DNA of 64,000 nucleotides. Origin: Plantago ovata (Eukaryota > Streptophyta > Magnoliopsida > Lamiales > Plantaginaceae). How positions within the stretch are numbered: position 1 is the stretch's first letter; each line of letters starts with the position of its first letter. The notes beneath the pieces were generated by a model. It did not search any database. It had not been told where the DNA came from and saw only the letters and a program-made list of their open reading frames with translations. The position numbers were made by a program, and so were the translations under genes. Of this stretch, positions 1-11,648 are shown piece after piece. The stretch lies in assembly GCA_028274465.1 (NCBI GenBank), contig CM051457.1:11063908-11127907 (forward strand), written 5' to 3'.

Positions 1-220
1 AGCCTGGGTATATAACAAGATACAACTTGATCCATATGTTGACTTTTCAAGATCAATAACTTTCTAATGCTAATCATGGATATAGTGAAGGTATGTTTTC
101 AACTTCAAATTTGTGGTGTATTATGATGCGATTCTTTAAGGTCACTTAGCTGAAGTTTATACTCAAATAAATTTATAGCCTCACCACCAACTTTTGTTAC
201 ATATCTGTCATTTGCACCAG

Positions 221-1447
221 GCATGGAGCTATTTCTGTGACCATGTATAACTTTGGGTCACCTCGAGTTGGAAATAGACAATTTGCGGAAATCTACAACG
301 AGGTAATTTTGATAATTATAATTGAGTACTAATTTAACAGATGGAAATTATAGAGTATGGATTTTATCTATTGTATTATGATTTGCTCTTTACCCCCTTC
401 AAGTTATGATTTGATGCCTTGATAACTTGATTTGGCGTCTTTGAAACCGGCTATTTCATTCCCTCCTTGCCTCGGGTCTAATAGTGTAAACAGAGAGGCT
501 TGCTAGTTGGCGTGTTCCACGAAAGTCCCTTTTACTTCTCTGCTACCCCAAGATTGCATATTCAGTTGACATGCTGATGTCTAATTCGTTTCAATTGAAT
601 GAGTTACAACTTTTCCTTTGCGGTTTTGATGGCAGAAAGTGAAGGACAGTTGGAGAGTTGTGAACCATAGGGACATAATACCAACAGTGCCGCGTTTGAT
701 GGGGTACTGTCATGTTGCTCAACCAATTTATTTGGCAGCTGGAGACCTAGCAAAATCAAGTGTGAGTTGAAATTAGTACTATCTTCGACATATTCCACGA
801 CTTCTTCCTTCAAAAAGGAAGGAAATCAATGTACTTTTTACAAACTAAAGTACCATATTGCAGGAAAATGTGGATATTGATGTTCTAGAGGATGGATACC
901 AACTCGATGTAATTGGAGAAGCAACGCCTGATGTTCTAGTCAGCGAATTTGTATGTTCTTACATTCTTCCTACTACGTAATTACTATGTTTAAATTACGG
1001 TTAAGGAGGATTAGTGTTAACCATACTATCATCAACCCTGATAAATACATGCAAGCCTATCTTAATAAATAATATAATTCTGTCGCCCAATTAGTTAAAT
1101 CTCTTACTGATTACATAATCCTGATGCTGCTCGGTTTTTGTTTTGTTGGCAGATGAAGGGCGAAAAAGAACTTGTTGAGAAGATACTAAACACAGAGATC
1201 AACATATTCCGGTCCATTAGAGATGGGAGTGCACTTATGCAGCATATGGAGGACTTTTACTATGTTTCGCTGCTGGAGGTACGTGCAAACTTTTTCATTC
1301 CATACCATAAGTGCATTAAGACGTCAAATTCGATGCTCGAAGGCTGATAATTACGATCTTGTGAATCAATTACAGAGTGTAAGATCCAACTACCAGACTC
1401 CTGGAGGAGGATCACAGCCCGGGGAACAGAAAAAGTTGTCTATTTGA
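221..1447 (+). CDS. Class 3 (fungal-type) lipase, C-terminal five exons (5' part outside window)
   Basis: I read five exons, 221-302, 636-761, 864-950, 1153-1278 and 1376-1447 (stop TGA). Each is bounded by AG/GT and all are in one frame (27, 42, 29, 42 and 23 codons). The first carries a GSPRVGNRQFAE motif, typical of the class 3 alpha/beta-hydrolase lipases, which hydrolyse acyl esters of glycerolipids. The second has NHRDIIPTVPRLMGYCH; by family knowledge the Asp of RDIIP and the His of GYCH are the last two members of the Ser-Asp-His triad. The nucleophile motif GHSLGG must lie in an upstream exon outside the window. The tail after the hydrolase fold (MKGEKELVEKIL, then SALMQHMEDFYYVSLLE) looks helical and ends in a Gly/Pro/Gln-rich stretch. 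It recalls the large plant lipases with an N-terminal C2-like region, but that part cannot be seen. No breaks were noticed. Substrate and location are unknown. Confidence 0.88.
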
Positions 1448-2645
1448 GAACACTGCAGACAACACTGATCTGGTGAGAAAGATTTATCTGCGTTTGTTGA
1501 AAAGTACAATCACCATATGGTTTAATTCACTTGTGTAAAAAAACAAAACATGAACAGAATAATACTGCAATTATTTCATTTGTGGAATCATTTTCAGGCA
1601 AGAGTTTATGGGTTTTTTCTCTGCTACGGCAGTATGATTCCGGTAAAATTTTATTTTATTTAGACATTAAATCTAACTACTCTACCCCTACATTACTCAT
1701 TTTCCACCTTATAAATATGATTGTACATATCTATTTTATTCCAGTATTCTTCTACGCTAGTAGGGTGTGCAGGAGATCACATCATATTCCATTTCTGGTT
1801 TTTATTCTAAGCAAAGTTTTAAATTTGCCAGCTTCGAGAGGACATAAATTAAGTTACTAAGGAAAAAAAAAGAAGGGGGGAAAAGAAAGCTCACATTTTC
1901 ATGCATATCATAAAAGGATCAGGCCTTTTGATTTTGTTCTGTTCGTAAACAGATAGAAGGGACCATAGTATAGGCTAGAAAAGCTGAAAAAGGTATGGGC
2001 AGGGGTGACCTTCTTTTTATTTTTTAAATAAAAAGTTTATGATGACGAACTATAAGCGTGTAACCATCGATCACCTCACACAATACAACTATATACTGTA
2101 TACAACCCTTCTCGACGAGGTTTTGTCCGTCATGCACACTAATATCTAATGCTAAACCCAACACTTTGTCTGTCAGCAGCTTATAAGGGTATTTTAGCAT
2201 GGAACAGTTGGTGTTTGCCATCAAGTGGTCTATAACTACATTTTAGTTATATTTTGGCATTTTGCACAATTATATTATGCGGATCTAGAAAAAGGTTTAT
2301 TAGCTTTACACCGTAAAACTTTATTAGAACATAAATATCCATGACTACCCACCACAACAAATAAAAAATTAATTTCTCTCTCATCCATATACCCCATCCT
2401 ACAACCAACCCACCACAACACCAAAATCAACATTTATCCATAATCACCCACCATCCAACCACTTCAATGTATTTATTTTTTCATTTTCTTATTATCATTT
2501 AATAATTATAATATAATAATTGTATATTATTATAAAATTACTGTATTAGTTAGAGGGAAAAAATTATGAATTTTAATATATTTTGTTTAAAATAATAAGA
2601 TATCAAATAATATAAAAGATAATGATAAAATCTAAAAATATAATA
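1448..2645. other. Lipase 3' flank, no gene seen
   Basis: AT-rich sequence following the lipase stop. The first few hundred bases probably include its 3' UTR. A purine-rich A/G run lies at about 1861-1890. Short open frames here have no recognisable domains or coding-like composition. Confidence 0.4.
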
Positions 2646-2882
2646 CTTCCTCCGTTTCATTACAAAGTTCCTAAGAGGACTATTCATCGCGACCTTTAAA
2701 CACGTATAACTACTAAATTATATTATAGAAAAATATAATAAAATTATATTATGAAATTAAATAGAGTATATTTTCATAATCAACTTTTAATTTATATTGA
2801 TATAGTTTAATTTAAAAGCTATACGCGGTCAAAGGTCGCGATGAATAGTCCGTTTAGAAACTTTGTAATGAAACGGATGAAG
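2646..2882. mobile_element. Stowaway-type MITE (Tc1/mariner class)
   Basis: A 237-bp element flanked by TA on both sides (2644-2645, 2883-2884). The ends begin CTTCCTCCGTTTCATTAC and are inverted at the right end. The inverted repeat continues inward for about 55 bases, including a GGTCGCGATGAATAG-type block. The interior is AT-rich and non-coding. CTYCCTCCGT-type ends with a TA target duplication are the signature of plant Stowaway elements. Confidence 0.85.
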
Positions 2883-4135
2883 TATAAAATATAATAATAA
2901 GTATAAAAGATAATAAAAATAAAAAATAAATGACCAATAGGAGGGAGACAAGTGTTCCCCTCCATAGAGGCCACCAGCCATGAGGGCGCACATAATTGTG
3001 CGCCCTCTCTATTTTTTTTTAAAAAAATTGGTGATGGTGGTGGGGCCCACCCACCATGCACCGATATTTAGGGTCTTATGAGGAACTGAAATAGTTTGTG
3101 TCTGTTGACTGCCAATTAATCACAATGTGCTACATGCCTACATCGACATGTGTATTTCACACTGAATGCCCGAATGATATCGTATCTCAAGTTTGATGCC
3201 AAACCCAACATTATTTGAAGTTGTCTTTTATTACCACCACTTGCCTTGCCTCCAACAAAGTGTATACGTGTGTATACGTACACTGTGTAAAGGGATTCGT
3301 CAACTGGGGAATATGCTATTCTATGCAAATGCAAGTATGCAACAAAGAACAGAGTGGCAAAAATCAATCTGAAATTGATGTGAGTATGTAGTAATATTGT
3401 AAGGTAATGTATCCGTCTACTAGTAGTACAAGTTAACAGCAAATTCAACTAAAGAGGCAAAAGGAAATGATCAGTCTAGCAACTTGGACCACGACAACCA
3501 TCACGTCACAACAAACCAAACACCCTTTCACGCCGCTTCGAATCCACACATACCACGATTAGAACTTAAGACTTTTTTAGATAAAAAACAAAACAGAATA
3601 CGAATTTTTACAAAAGACAGAATTTCTTTTTTAAAAGTAAAATGTTTACTGTAGCTTATAGGAGGAGAGAGTGTAATTATAATATAAAAATACACGGACA
3701 AATATAAGGGTTTATTATAAAAAATTATATTTACCAACGTTTGAACTTTTTTTTCATTATAAGGGTTGTATAAACATAATATACCAATTAAAATAATTTA
3801 TTATAATACCTAAATTTATTGCTTTCAACTCCAATTTCAAATTTTATTTAACAACTTTAACCCCAGACTGGACCATCATGATGCGAGGCACTCATATTTG
3901 TACTTGAGTTTGTAGAGTTTGTGACCATTGTTTGACGCCAATAATGTTGTTTGGCACCAATAGACAGTTTAATTGTCTTATTGAGTGTTCGTGTGACACC
4001 AATATCTAGTTCCAAATAGGACGGATCCAGGATTTGAAGCTTGGGAGATGAAATTACAAATTACATATATAGGGCTATTCCAGAGGTTCGGAGGGGGAGG
4101 GGGGGCAAATTATTGTAAATCTATAAGCTCTATTA
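2883..4135. other. Intergenic spacer, no gene seen
   Basis: AT-rich with no convincing open frame. At 4021-4135 there is a stretch with a GGACGGATCCAGG motif and a G-rich run, which may be the eroded end of another transposon. I could not define its borders. Confidence 0.35.
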
Positions 4136-4673
4136 CCTAGTGATGTAACCAAATATTACATAATGTATAGATATTACTGTAAATACACTTATGGCCTATA
4201 AATGAGCCACAACCATATTACAAGATCAGCTCCACCTTCAATGTCTGTATCCCCCGCGGCTTGTGGTACCTGCGCGGATAGAGAAAGGGAGTTAAATCCC
4301 TTTTTAACCGGCTCGCCTTGGACAAACAGGTACAAAACTTTACTTGAACCTTGGAAGGGTTGTTTAGAGAGTAGTATATTGGTGATAGAATGAGGGTTCC
4401 ATCAAAATGTGAGACATGCCTTCTATTTATAGAGGCAGCTTGAGTGAGAGACACTACTAGAAAAATCGAATATAGCGACGGATCAAATCCGTCGCTATAT
4501 GTAAGCGATCCGTCGCTAAATAGCAAATACGTAAACATTTTCGTAACTAAACATTATATACAAAAATAAAATTTGCTCTAAGCATTAATAAAATGAAAGT
4601 ACTAATTGTCCTAAGCAAATTAAAGGAACATGAAAAAAAAATTGTTCCAAAAAACAAAAAAAATGAACTACTG

Positions 4674-4927
4674 CTATGTATCTGGGGGCCGGGGCATCGG
4701 CATCAGGGGGGCATCGGCATCGAACATGAAGAAGTCGGGAGGTGCCGCTCCACCGGGGGGGCATACTCCTCCATGAGCCACTCGATGGATCTCTTGAATC
4801 CATGTCTCATCCTGTCCTGCTCTGTCCTCAATTGATGGACAGTCGCCTTCAGCTGCTGCTGCTCCTGGCTCGGCGTAGCTACGGCTGCTGGCCGCCAACA
4901 GCTTCCCCGGTTTCTTTGGCCTTGGCA
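4674..4927 (-). pseudogene. Remnant of a CACTA-carried protein, coiled-coil tail
   Basis: On the minus strand, an ATG at 4927 opens a frame beginning MPRPKKPGKLLAASSRSY that ends in a Pro/Asp-rich tail at 4674. From about 4870 the alternative minus-strand frame reads QEQQQLKATVHQLRTEQD, then RHGFKRSIEWLMEEYAPP, with clear heptad-like amphipathic spacing, and ends at a stop near 4705. The better-looking protein thus switches frame, so the gene is probably shifted or only part of a spliced product. It sits just inside the outer CACTA left end, where En/Spm-type elements carry the 3' part of their genes. No catalytic transposase domain can be seen. The identity as a CACTA accessory protein is inference from position. 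Confidence 0.4.
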
Positions 4928-6037
4928 TGATCTGCACGTTTAAGAACAACCGTAAGAAACAACAAATGGAAAGAAAAAGAGCAAACCTTACTACCAATTC
5001 TACTACTACTTCCAACATAGCACAAGTAATACTAAACAATCCTACTAACAATTCTAACATAGGACAAGTACTACTACCAATTCTCACAACAATGAACTTT
5101 TACAAGTTACAACAGTGCAAACCTTACTTGAACTTTTCCCAGACAAATACTATTTTACCAATATGCAAATCAAGATAACTAATAACACTTCAATTCCATA
5201 ATTTAATAACATCACTAATACACAATAAACATCACAGAAACCGGGTTTATTCTCCTTTCACATAAACATCACAATAAACATCACAATTTTTTTTAAAAAA
5301 AGACAAGATAATGAATAATCACTACAAGAAAAACGCGAATTAGCGACGCATAACCATGCGTCGCTAATTTAGCGACGCATGGGCTTTGGTCGCTAAAATT
5401 AGCGACGCATGGTTATGCGTCGCTAATTTTAGCGACCCATAGCCCTTGCGTCGCTAATTTTAGCGACCAAAGCTCAAGGGTCGCTAAATTAGCGACGCAT
5501 GGTTATGCGTCGCTAAAATTAGCGACCCATGGCCCACGCGTCGCTAAAATTAGTGCGCATAACCTACCGTTGGATACCTCGTTGAGTTATCTACGCGTGG
5601 ACGTTGATTTGAGGCTGATTCAATATCGTATGAAAGAGTTATGGATGAAATGGCTAGACTGCACTAATCTTGCACACTTGAACGACTCCAAAACCTTTAT
5701 CCGAACTTCTGAATATGTGCTTCTAAGGTAAGTCTAAGTTTTTCCCAAATGAACTTCTTGGCTTAAATCGAACTACGGTCAATCACGAACATATCCATGG
5801 AGATCGAGAAACTTCAACAAGATCACTTTGCAGCGTTTTAAGCTCAAAATCACAGTTTCGTACCTAAGTGCTTGAAACATGAAAAACATCAAAACGCGAC
5901 ACTATTCTACAAAGCTAAAAGAAAAAAACACTTAAGAAATAAGGAGTGCACAAAGAATATAAAATAACACCAAAACTGAAGTCCGTAACTAAGTAACCCC
6001 AACCGTTCAAAATAAACTATTAGTGTCTAAGTAACTC

Positions 6038-6565
6038 AACCGTTAATAAATAAAAATAATAATTAAAATTTAGTGACCTATTCCTTAGATAGTCCACTTA
6101 GTAATTGAGATATCTCAAACCGTTTTTTATTAATCAAAAGCTAAACTGAATGACAAACAAAGCTATTAGTCGCTATATATAGAAGACTAAAACAAATACG
6201 AAACTATCTAGGAATCGAAATTCTAATCCTAAAACAACTTGACAATATTGAAATTAACTAGGAATTGAAATCTAATCCTAAAAGAACTTGAAATATAAAC
6301 TACGAAAACAGTAAAACTGCGTTTAGACCCCCTAAACGATCTCCGATGGCCGAAACCCATCGTACATCACCGCAAAGCTGTGACTTCAACTTTTCACACC
6401 GTTTCGGAGCCGCCGACCAAATTTCGTTGAATTCCGACAACGTTGCAAATTTGTCGGTTTGTGCGTAAATTGGACCGCATCAACCGTTAAGAAATAAAAA
6501 AAAATAAAAATTTAGTGACCTATTCCTTAGATAGTCCACTTAGTAATTGAGATATCTCAAACCGT
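6038..6565. repeat. Two direct copies of an 85-bp block inside the inner CACTA
   Basis: About 85 bp beginning AACCGTTAAGAAATAAA-like and ending GAGATATCTCAAACCGT occurs at 6038-6123 and again at 6481-6565, in the same orientation and nearly identical. The bases between include a GC-richer stretch (6320-6480). The copies point to an internal duplication or gap-repair event during transposition. Confidence 0.75.
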
Positions 6566-6665
6566 ATGAAGATATAAACGGTTTATAAATATAAACATAT
6601 GGAAGTGACTATGAAGAGCAACAACTATATATTATCTAGAACTTATACAAGAATTATCACAAGTA

Positions 6666-6783
6666 TTGGTAGCCGAGCGGTAAGGGTGTTGGGTTAGTAA
6701 GGTGTTGGGTAAGGATGTCCTAGGTTCGAAACCCATGAAACACAAGGTGGACTAGAGAGGAGAATTTATTTTTAAAAAAAAAA
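6666..6783 (+). mobile_element. tRNA-derived SINE
   Basis: A Pol III A box (TAGCCGAGCGGT, 6670-6681) is followed about 40 bp later by a B box (GGTTCGAAACC, 6723-6733). After roughly 50 bp of tRNA-unrelated sequence comes an A-rich tail (6775-6783). The head resembles Leu/Ser-type tRNAs. It cannot fold as an intact tRNA (wrong spacing, internal repeat GTGTTGGGT), so a SINE is the better reading. No clear target duplication was found. It lies inside the inner CACTA element. Confidence 0.65.
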
Positions 6784-8462
6784 TTCCGCTAATTAGCGAC
6801 GCATGGGTCTATGCGTCAAAAATGGGTCGCTAAATATTTAGCGACCCTTATATGGGTCGCTAAATTAGCAACGCTTGACCCCATGGGTCGCCTCATCATT
6901 TAGCGACCAAGGGTTTAGCGACGCATTTGCTATGCGTCGCTAAACGGTTTAGCGACGCATGGGACGCAGTTTAGTGACGCATGGGAGCGTCACTAAACTG
7001 CGTTATTTTTTGTAGTGAATTGACCAATTAAAACAATAAACTGAAATTAAAAAAAAAAAAAAAAAAAAGAAGAAGAAGAAGATACTCACTTGAATTGAAT
7101 TGTATCTCATTCTAACACATAAACAATGTACAAGTTGTTGTATTGCAATCCCAACCAACACATAAACAACACATATTTTTTCACTAGCCTATACTGACAG
7201 TAAAACTAGTAAGAATATATCACAGATCGATTTACAGATGCAACTAATAATATGTAAAAAAATAAAATCATAGATCGATTTACATACAATAGGAAAGGAC
7301 ATCGGTAATTAGTTACTAACTTGAATTGAATTGAATTGAACTTTTTATATTTTCTATGTTTCTAATCTTTGTTCATTGCAGTCACTTTCTTTTTTTTTTC
7401 TTATTGAGTTAATTATTAAGCATTTCCAGTTAAATTAAGAATTGATTTACATTAACCATTCATCAATTCCAGAATCGTTTTTTCAGATGTAAAAAAAACG
7501 AAAAAATATAAAAAAAAATTAGGCAGTGAAGTAGATGAAATGCAGAGGAAAAGAAATAAACATAAACCCTAAATTAACAATTAACAATGAACAAGTTTCA
7601 AAATTAACAAATTGAATGAAGAAACCCTAAACCCTAAATTAAAATTAACATTTCTTAAATTTAAATTAATAAACTGACAGTAGGATTCCTAACCTTTTAT
7701 ATGGGGAACAGAGGGAGAAAGTGAGCGGCGGCCCGGCGGTGGCGTGGCGGAGGCGGAGGCGGTGGAGGTGTCTTGCTCCTCGTACCCTATCCTCCAATAA
7801 ACATAGAACAACCAATCAAAATCACTATCAAAATCAAAAATACTATTAAAATGAAAAATACCCAAAATTTAGGATTTATGTTAATTACCTCACAACTGTT
7901 GACAAAACCTCCAAATTGATTAGGGATCGACCTCCTTGTTGGATAGGCTTCGATTTGATATACAATTTGCTTGAATTGGTTGAATTTGAAGATGGATTGA
8001 ATCAGAAACGAAGAACTAGAACAAATGGAGAAAAAGAGAAATGAGGAAGAAGAAACGTCTGCTGTCTGTATAACGGCACCTAGCGACGGATTCTTTCATC
8101 CGTCGCTATATTTCTCTTCATTTATTTATTTTTCTTTTTTCCTTCATAAAAAATAGCCTGGTCAACATACTTAGCGACGGATAAATTATAAATTTATCCG
8201 TCGCTCATATAGCGACGGATAAGTCCTATCCGTCTCTTGAGGAAAAATGAACTGGATGTTTCGTGACACGAACTGAGCTTAGAGCGCAGTTCGTGTCCAT
8301 CCGTCGCTGTTAGTAGCGATCCGTTGCTAAATAGCGACGGATGCTATCCGTCCCTTATGTTCCGTCGCTAAATGGTTGTTTTCTTGTAGTGAGACCTTTC
8401 TTCCTCGATATCCGGCTCTCACACTGTTCTTCTGTACTTCTTGTATGTAAGGCACAGGCAAG

Positions 8463-8728
8463 TCTTCTACTGGCGCAACCTCCCTCAGCTGGAGGGAGTC
8501 TTCTATAATACTCTTCACGTAGGTTGCGCAGGACGTGCCTATGTGGAGTATTCCCTCGCGGTCTAAACTAGGCTATAGCTCTTGGCGGAGATCTTCTTCC
8601 AGCACAAGCTCCCTCCGTTGCGGGAGTCTTCTATGACGCTCTACGTATAAGGCACTCGGGGTGTGCTTGTGCAGAGTATTTCCTCGCGGGCTAAGCATGG
8701 TTGTAGCTCTTCGCAGAGGTCTTCTTTC
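8463..8728. repeat. Degenerate tandem repeat of about 128 bp in the solo LTR
   Basis: Two adjacent units start TCTTCTACTGGCGCAACC (8463) and TCTTCTTCCAGCACAAGC (8591). Both run through CTCCCTC...GGGAGTCTTCTAT, GTGCAGAGTATTTCCTCGCG-like and GTAGCTCTTCGCAGAGG-like blocks. Such direct repeats are common in the U3 part of LTRs, where they act as enhancer-like modules. Here it is fossil sequence. Confidence 0.6.
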
Positions 8729-9131
8729 GTGTGCAGGACCATTACCGTACCTTTACGGATCTTCCATACTTACACGTAGGGCCATGTGGCGGCGCCACAC
8801 CTTGGTAAGCCTCCTTCCTGCGGGGTTGATAATTATCTAAGCCTCTCCGCAGGATCTTCTCCAGTACATCGCGGGCAAGTAGAGGTCCGCGAGTAGGATA
8901 TTATATGTCATATCACCTAGACAAAGTTTCTTTTTGATATTTTAGGACGAATACACCACAATGCCCACCACTGGCTTCTTCCTTGATTTCAAATGGAATT
9001 CACCAAATTAGTGTATAACAAAACCAACAACTTTTGTATGGCATCGGTATAATATTTATACTTAGGTTTGGTTACCACTTATTGGTATTAGCATTTTATT
9101 AGAATACCATTAAATATCACATAAAATTGTA

Positions 9132-9367
9132 CTTTCTCCATTAAAAAACAAATGCAATACTTTATTTTGTTGATTTTTTTAGGATCGGTTGGACCTTAAA
9201 TTATTCTTAAATCATACGATAAAAAAATTATAAATATTATATTATAAAACTAGAATGCTTATATTTTTATAATACAAAATTTTTATTTTTTTTTCTTGTA
9301 TGATTTGGGATGACCCTTGAAAAAGTTAATAAAATGAAGTTTTGCATTTGTTTTTGGACGGATGAAG
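9132..9367. mobile_element. Stowaway-type MITE
   Basis: 236 bp flanked by TA (9130-9131, 9368-9369). The left end CTTTCTCCATTAAAAAAC pairs with the right end GTTTTTGGACGGATGAAG. The inverted similarity runs about 75 bp inward, through AAATGCAATACTTTATTTTG. The AT-rich centre has no coding sequence. Confidence 0.8.
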
Positions 9368-9379
9368 TATAATATAGTA

Positions 9380-9654
9380 CTCCATCGTCACTACGTTCTA
9401 AAGTAGTTGCACCATTTGATTTTAGTCAAAAAAAATAGAAGAACTGTTAAATATTGAGTTGTATTGTTTGTGCGGTATGGTTTTAATTTATTATAGTAGA
9501 AGAATTGTACTTAGTAGCTCATGTGGTTGATTGATGTAATATGAAATTATTATAAACTTATTCAAAAATAATAAATAAATGAAATGATACAACTTTGGCG
9601 GAACATTCAAAATGAATAAAAAAATATTACTATTTTATTATTGAATGGAGGGAA
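9380..9654. mobile_element. Degenerate Stowaway-like MITE
   Basis: Starts CTCCATCGTCACTACG after a TA. An inverted counterpart of its TTCTAAAGTAGTTGCACC block appears near 9585-9605, and a GAATGGAGGGAATA end near 9643-9655. The outermost arms no longer match well, so the right border is uncertain. Confidence 0.45.
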
Positions 9655-9655
9655 T

Positions 9656-10661
9656 ACATTTTAGCCTACATTTTATTGTAAATATAGTGTGTTTTACGAG
9701 TATTCGATAATTTCGGCCTATTTGAAAGTTGATAGAGTACTTGAAGTACCAAGGTTTATGCTGGGTGGACACGGGATAATTTCTGCACCCTTGCATAATG
9801 ACAACCGTACGAGTTTATGTTGCTGGTCCTTGACTCCTTGGGACATTACTCTCTCTCTCTCTCTATTTCCCTTTCTAGTCCAAATCTTAGGATATTTTCT
9901 CTCTTTTGGCAACCTCTGGGATATTTTACGTGTCCCTTAGATATTTTGCAACTTTTCTGTATCCTACGTGCACTTTCCTGATTGGCTGACTTGCTCACGT
10001 GCCCGAAGTCGTCTACACTTCAAATTTGAGTATTTAAATTAAACCGTGCAATTGTTCCCTTGTTTATAATTTCATTTTATTTTAATCGACAATCTAACTA
10101 TTTTACTTAATAGCGGACTCATGATTTTTAACAAGGGGAGGAAAAATTTTAAATTTTCATTTCACAAAATTTACTATAAAAATTAGTTAAAAAATATTTT
10201 AAGAATCTACTTCTCAAATAATTTGGTGTAAAAGTACCAAATAAGTTAACTAGTGTACATTGAAAAATGTACATTAATTATTTTGTTTCAAGAAATGTAC
10301 CAATAGGGAAAAAACCATTGTTATGATCACAACAACTTTGGTACCAAAATTGTTCCGGTACCTGAACTTTAAAGAAGAAAAATAATTAAGAAAAAGATAA
10401 AAGATTAAAAAGGCTTTTTCCTTTTTTTTTTTTTTTTTTTTTTTTTTTTGTCTTTCAAGGGCTAAGGCTTGTCTGTTTTGCAATATTTAATTTGATTTGT
10501 CAACACACAAATGGAATTATAGATACTGTTAATTTAATGGGGTTATTTTCTTAATTAGTTTTATTCTAATTTCTACACTTTCTCCTCTTTCGCCATTCCA
10601 ATTGTGACATAATTCTCACGTTTTAATAAATAGAATAAAAATGATAAAAATGGAGTAGTTA
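9656..10661. other. Intergenic spacer with simple repeats
   Basis: No gene seen. Contains a CT microsatellite (about 9850-9864) and an uninterrupted T run (10432-10449). Confidence 0.4.
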
Positions 10662-10816
10662 GGCTTTGTTCTCTTCGTCTGAAAATTGATTATTTTAAAT
10701 TCAGTTCAAATGCATTCAGTTATGTTCAAATTTGTCTAATAGTATTTTGTACTACAAATAAATTCAGTTCAGATCCATTTAATTCAGTTTTGTTCACATA
10801 CGAAGAGAACAGAGCC
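10662..10816. mobile_element. Tourist-type MITE (PIF/Harbinger class), copy 1
   Basis: 155 bp with the target duplication TTA on both sides (10659-10661 and 10817-10819). The ends are GGCTTTGTTCTCTTCGT and the inverse of GGCTCTGTTCTCTTCGT. A TTA target site and GGC-starting ends are typical of Tourist elements. A second copy of the family lies at 58550-58697. Confidence 0.85.
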
Positions 10817-10819
10817 TTA

Positions 10820-11648
10820 GTGGGATAAGTTGAGAAAAATGTATTCTTTTTAAATAATAAAATATTATTAGATTGTCATTTACGTAATGTCAACTTTTTA
10901 ATGTGACACAAAAAAGGAAAAAGTTGAACGTTCAAGATGGACAATCGGTGCTAATATTTTGGTTTTGGTAAAAAAAAAACAATACTATCATTTAATAGTA
11001 TTTTAACGTGTGGTGCAACAACATGTTTGATTTCAACTCCAATTTATGGGTAACATAAACCTATCTTATACTTACTATAGTAGAACTATGGTATAAATAG
11101 AGGTGTAATTTGAATTGAACGGTAACTTTGCTCTTTAAGTTCCGTGTTCGTCAAATATAAAAATTACTACTTGTTCGTGTTTAGTCTGTTAAGTAGTTTA
11201 ACAATTTTGTATTTGTTTGTTCGGTTTGTTGTAATCGTTTTTTGGTTAGCTTTTGTTCGAAAAATACCTGTTCGAAAAATACCAGGAGAGTCCAACACTT
11301 CAAGTAATTATAATCCAATATTTTTAAATATATAAACTATATTCTCAAAATACCATTTGCTTGAGCAAAATAGTGCAATGAATACTCCTTTGTTAGAAAT
11401 TGTTGTTGAAATGAATATTTATAAAATATGTCGTGTTCGGTTCGTTAATCACACAAACACGTTGGGTAACTATTTGGCTCGGTCAAACACGAACGCTAAC
11501 TTAACTGTTGACATAAATTCGTGAAGTTTTTCTATTCTAAATGTTTAATTGAGTTACACACATCTAGGAATAACCTTACATTCGCATGAACATATTTTGG
11601 AAAATGTGTTTCCTTTTGTTCATATATATGTGTTTGGATTAACATATA
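10820..11648. other. Intergenic spacer, no gene seen
   Basis: AT-rich, with only short open frames of non-coding composition. Confidence 0.35.

Larger units (their letters stand above)
5320..7017. mobile_element. Inner CACTA transposon, non-autonomous, nested in the outer one
   Basis: The ends are CACTACAAGAAAAACGCG (left) and TTATTTTTTGTAGTG (right). The 3-bp target duplication AAT lies at 5317-5319 and 7018-7020. The subterminal regions (5335-5555 and 6790-7000) carry many copies of TTAGCGACGCAT and its inverse, differing from the outer element's motif by GCAT against GGAT. The 1698-bp element has no transposase. Its interior includes a duplicated block (6038-6123 and 6481-6565) and a SINE at 6666-6783. 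Confidence 0.92.
4452..8391. mobile_element. Outer CACTA (En/Spm) transposon, non-autonomous
   Basis: The left end is CACTACTAGAAAAATC and the right end TTTTCTTGTAGTG, an inverted CACTA terminus. The element is flanked by the 3-bp target duplication AGA (4449-4451 and 8392-8394). Both subterminal regions (about 4465-4530 and 8080-8385) are packed with the motif TAGCGACGGAT and its inverse, the type of array that CACTA transposases bind. Total span is 3940 bp. Without the nested inner element (1698 bp plus 3 bp) it is about 2.24 kb. No transposase is present, only a remnant frame at 4674-4927 on the minus strand, so it must have moved using a partner element. It also has a GC-rich GGCGGAGGCGG tract near 7720-7775 and several A-rich runs. 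Confidence 0.92.
4141..8915 (-). mobile_element. Solo LTR of an LTR retrotransposon, split by a CACTA insertion
   Basis: The LTR begins TGATGTAACC and ends ATGTCATATCA, i.e. TG...CA. It is flanked by a perfect 5-bp direct repeat CCTAG at 4136-4140 and 8916-8920. Removing the CACTA insertion (4452-8391 plus one 3-bp duplication) leaves about 832 bp, a normal LTR length. A TATAAATAG box read on the minus strand near 4420-4433, together with a repeat-rich upstream (U3-like) part at 8400-8900, suggests minus-strand orientation. No internal coding region, primer-binding site or second LTR is present, so this is a fossil left by LTR-LTR recombination. The superfamily cannot be assigned. It is older than both CACTA elements nested in it. 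Confidence 0.75.

Noticed and set aside
6666-6740. Possible tRNA gene with A and B boxes
   Set aside because: Arms do not pair as a tRNA, an internal GTGTTGGGT repeat disrupts the anticodon region, and an A-rich tail follows. A SINE fits better.
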